A stretch of DNA of 24,477 bases from JBDGPU01 sp042219525 (lineage in GTDB: Archaea > Halobacteriota > Halobacteria > Halobacteriales > Haloferacaceae). The notes below the pieces were generated by a model. It saw nothing but the letters and a program-made list of their open reading frames with translations. It ran no database searches and was not told where the DNA came from. Positions 24,269 to 24,477 of the stretch are shown in pieces (positions within the stretch are counted from its first letter, which is position 1; every line of letters begins with the position of its first letter). The position numbers and the translations under genes were made by a program. The stretch lies in NCBI GenBank assembly GCA_042219525.1, contig JBDGPU010000004.1, positions 1 to 24,477 of the forward strand, read 5' to 3'.

Positions 24269-24477
24269 GTGCCTGTCTCAGCGACTCCCCTGCGGCGCGA
24301 CCGGCCATCGCCCTTTCAGTCCGCCAGGACCGCCACAGCAACCGCGACAGCAACGGCACCGTACGGCAACCGCATTCCTCAACCCTCCCCAGCCTCGGCC
24401 GGGGCGCGCCGGCACCGCACCACTCGGCGCGCCCCGCCCTCCCTCGCACGCGTTACTCGCGCGCGCCACCGCACCCG
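24269..24477. other. GC-rich intergenic end of window
   Basis: No supported gene. The open frames here are Arg-rich products of high GC without recognisable domains. The stretch contains short repeats of CAACCGC and GCGCGCC type and a TACGGCAACCGCATTCC segment, but nothing I can assign. Confidence 0.5.

Noticed and set aside
24123..24449. 108-residue minus-strand frame
   Set aside because: Arg/Ala-rich reading of the hairpins and GC-rich tail, without domain or start signals.

Overview
The window comes from a haloarchaeon (class Halobacteria). The evidence is high GC, strongly acidic proteins, an archaeal TFB, archaeal purS-purQ, a tRNA gene with no encoded CCA, and Tat signals. Many genes also have a TATA-like box centred about 27-28 nt before the start codon, which implies leaderless or near-leaderless transcripts. 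The genus cannot be named from the sequence alone.

Layout. 1-238: the 3' part of tRNA-Pro(CGG) cut by the window edge, plus a decayed second copy of its 3' half. 239-2472: a small unknown protein, an ornithine cyclodeaminase/alanine dehydrogenase-like enzyme, and a winged-helix regulator with two membrane spans. 2518-5130: a perfect 18-bp palindrome, a Tat-exported subtilase with an intact catalytic set, and a divergent cell-surface protein with a C-terminal anchor. 5131-14277: a metal and redox section holding a Zn/Cd/Pb-type P1B ATPase, a TVP38/DedA-like membrane protein, an atypical copper-type P1B ATPase with a CPW motif, a DICT-domain gene broken by a frameshift in a seven-C run, a DsbA/FrnE-like oxidoreductase and a ZIP-like permease.

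14281 to about 16600 is a clearly AT-rich island. It carries a lipoprotein, and divergently a Cys-rich protein resembling a metzincin protease with the first zinc His replaced by Gln, followed two bases later by a Tat-signal beta-rich protein. A truncated IS6-type transposase start lies at its right end. This is the most plausible place for an undescribed exported system.

16738-20602 returns to GC-rich core sequence: TFB, a Nudix hydrolase, a CPBP (CAAX-like) membrane protease and a short-chain dehydrogenase. 20631-23781 holds, on the minus strand, a 53-residue tail-anchored protein, ilvD (branched-chain amino acids) with a 42-bp tandem repeat starting at its stop codon, and the purS-purQ pair with a 4-bp overlap. 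23782-24477 has no convincing gene. It contains three imperfect copies of a roughly 85-bp element followed by three perfect hairpins in a row.
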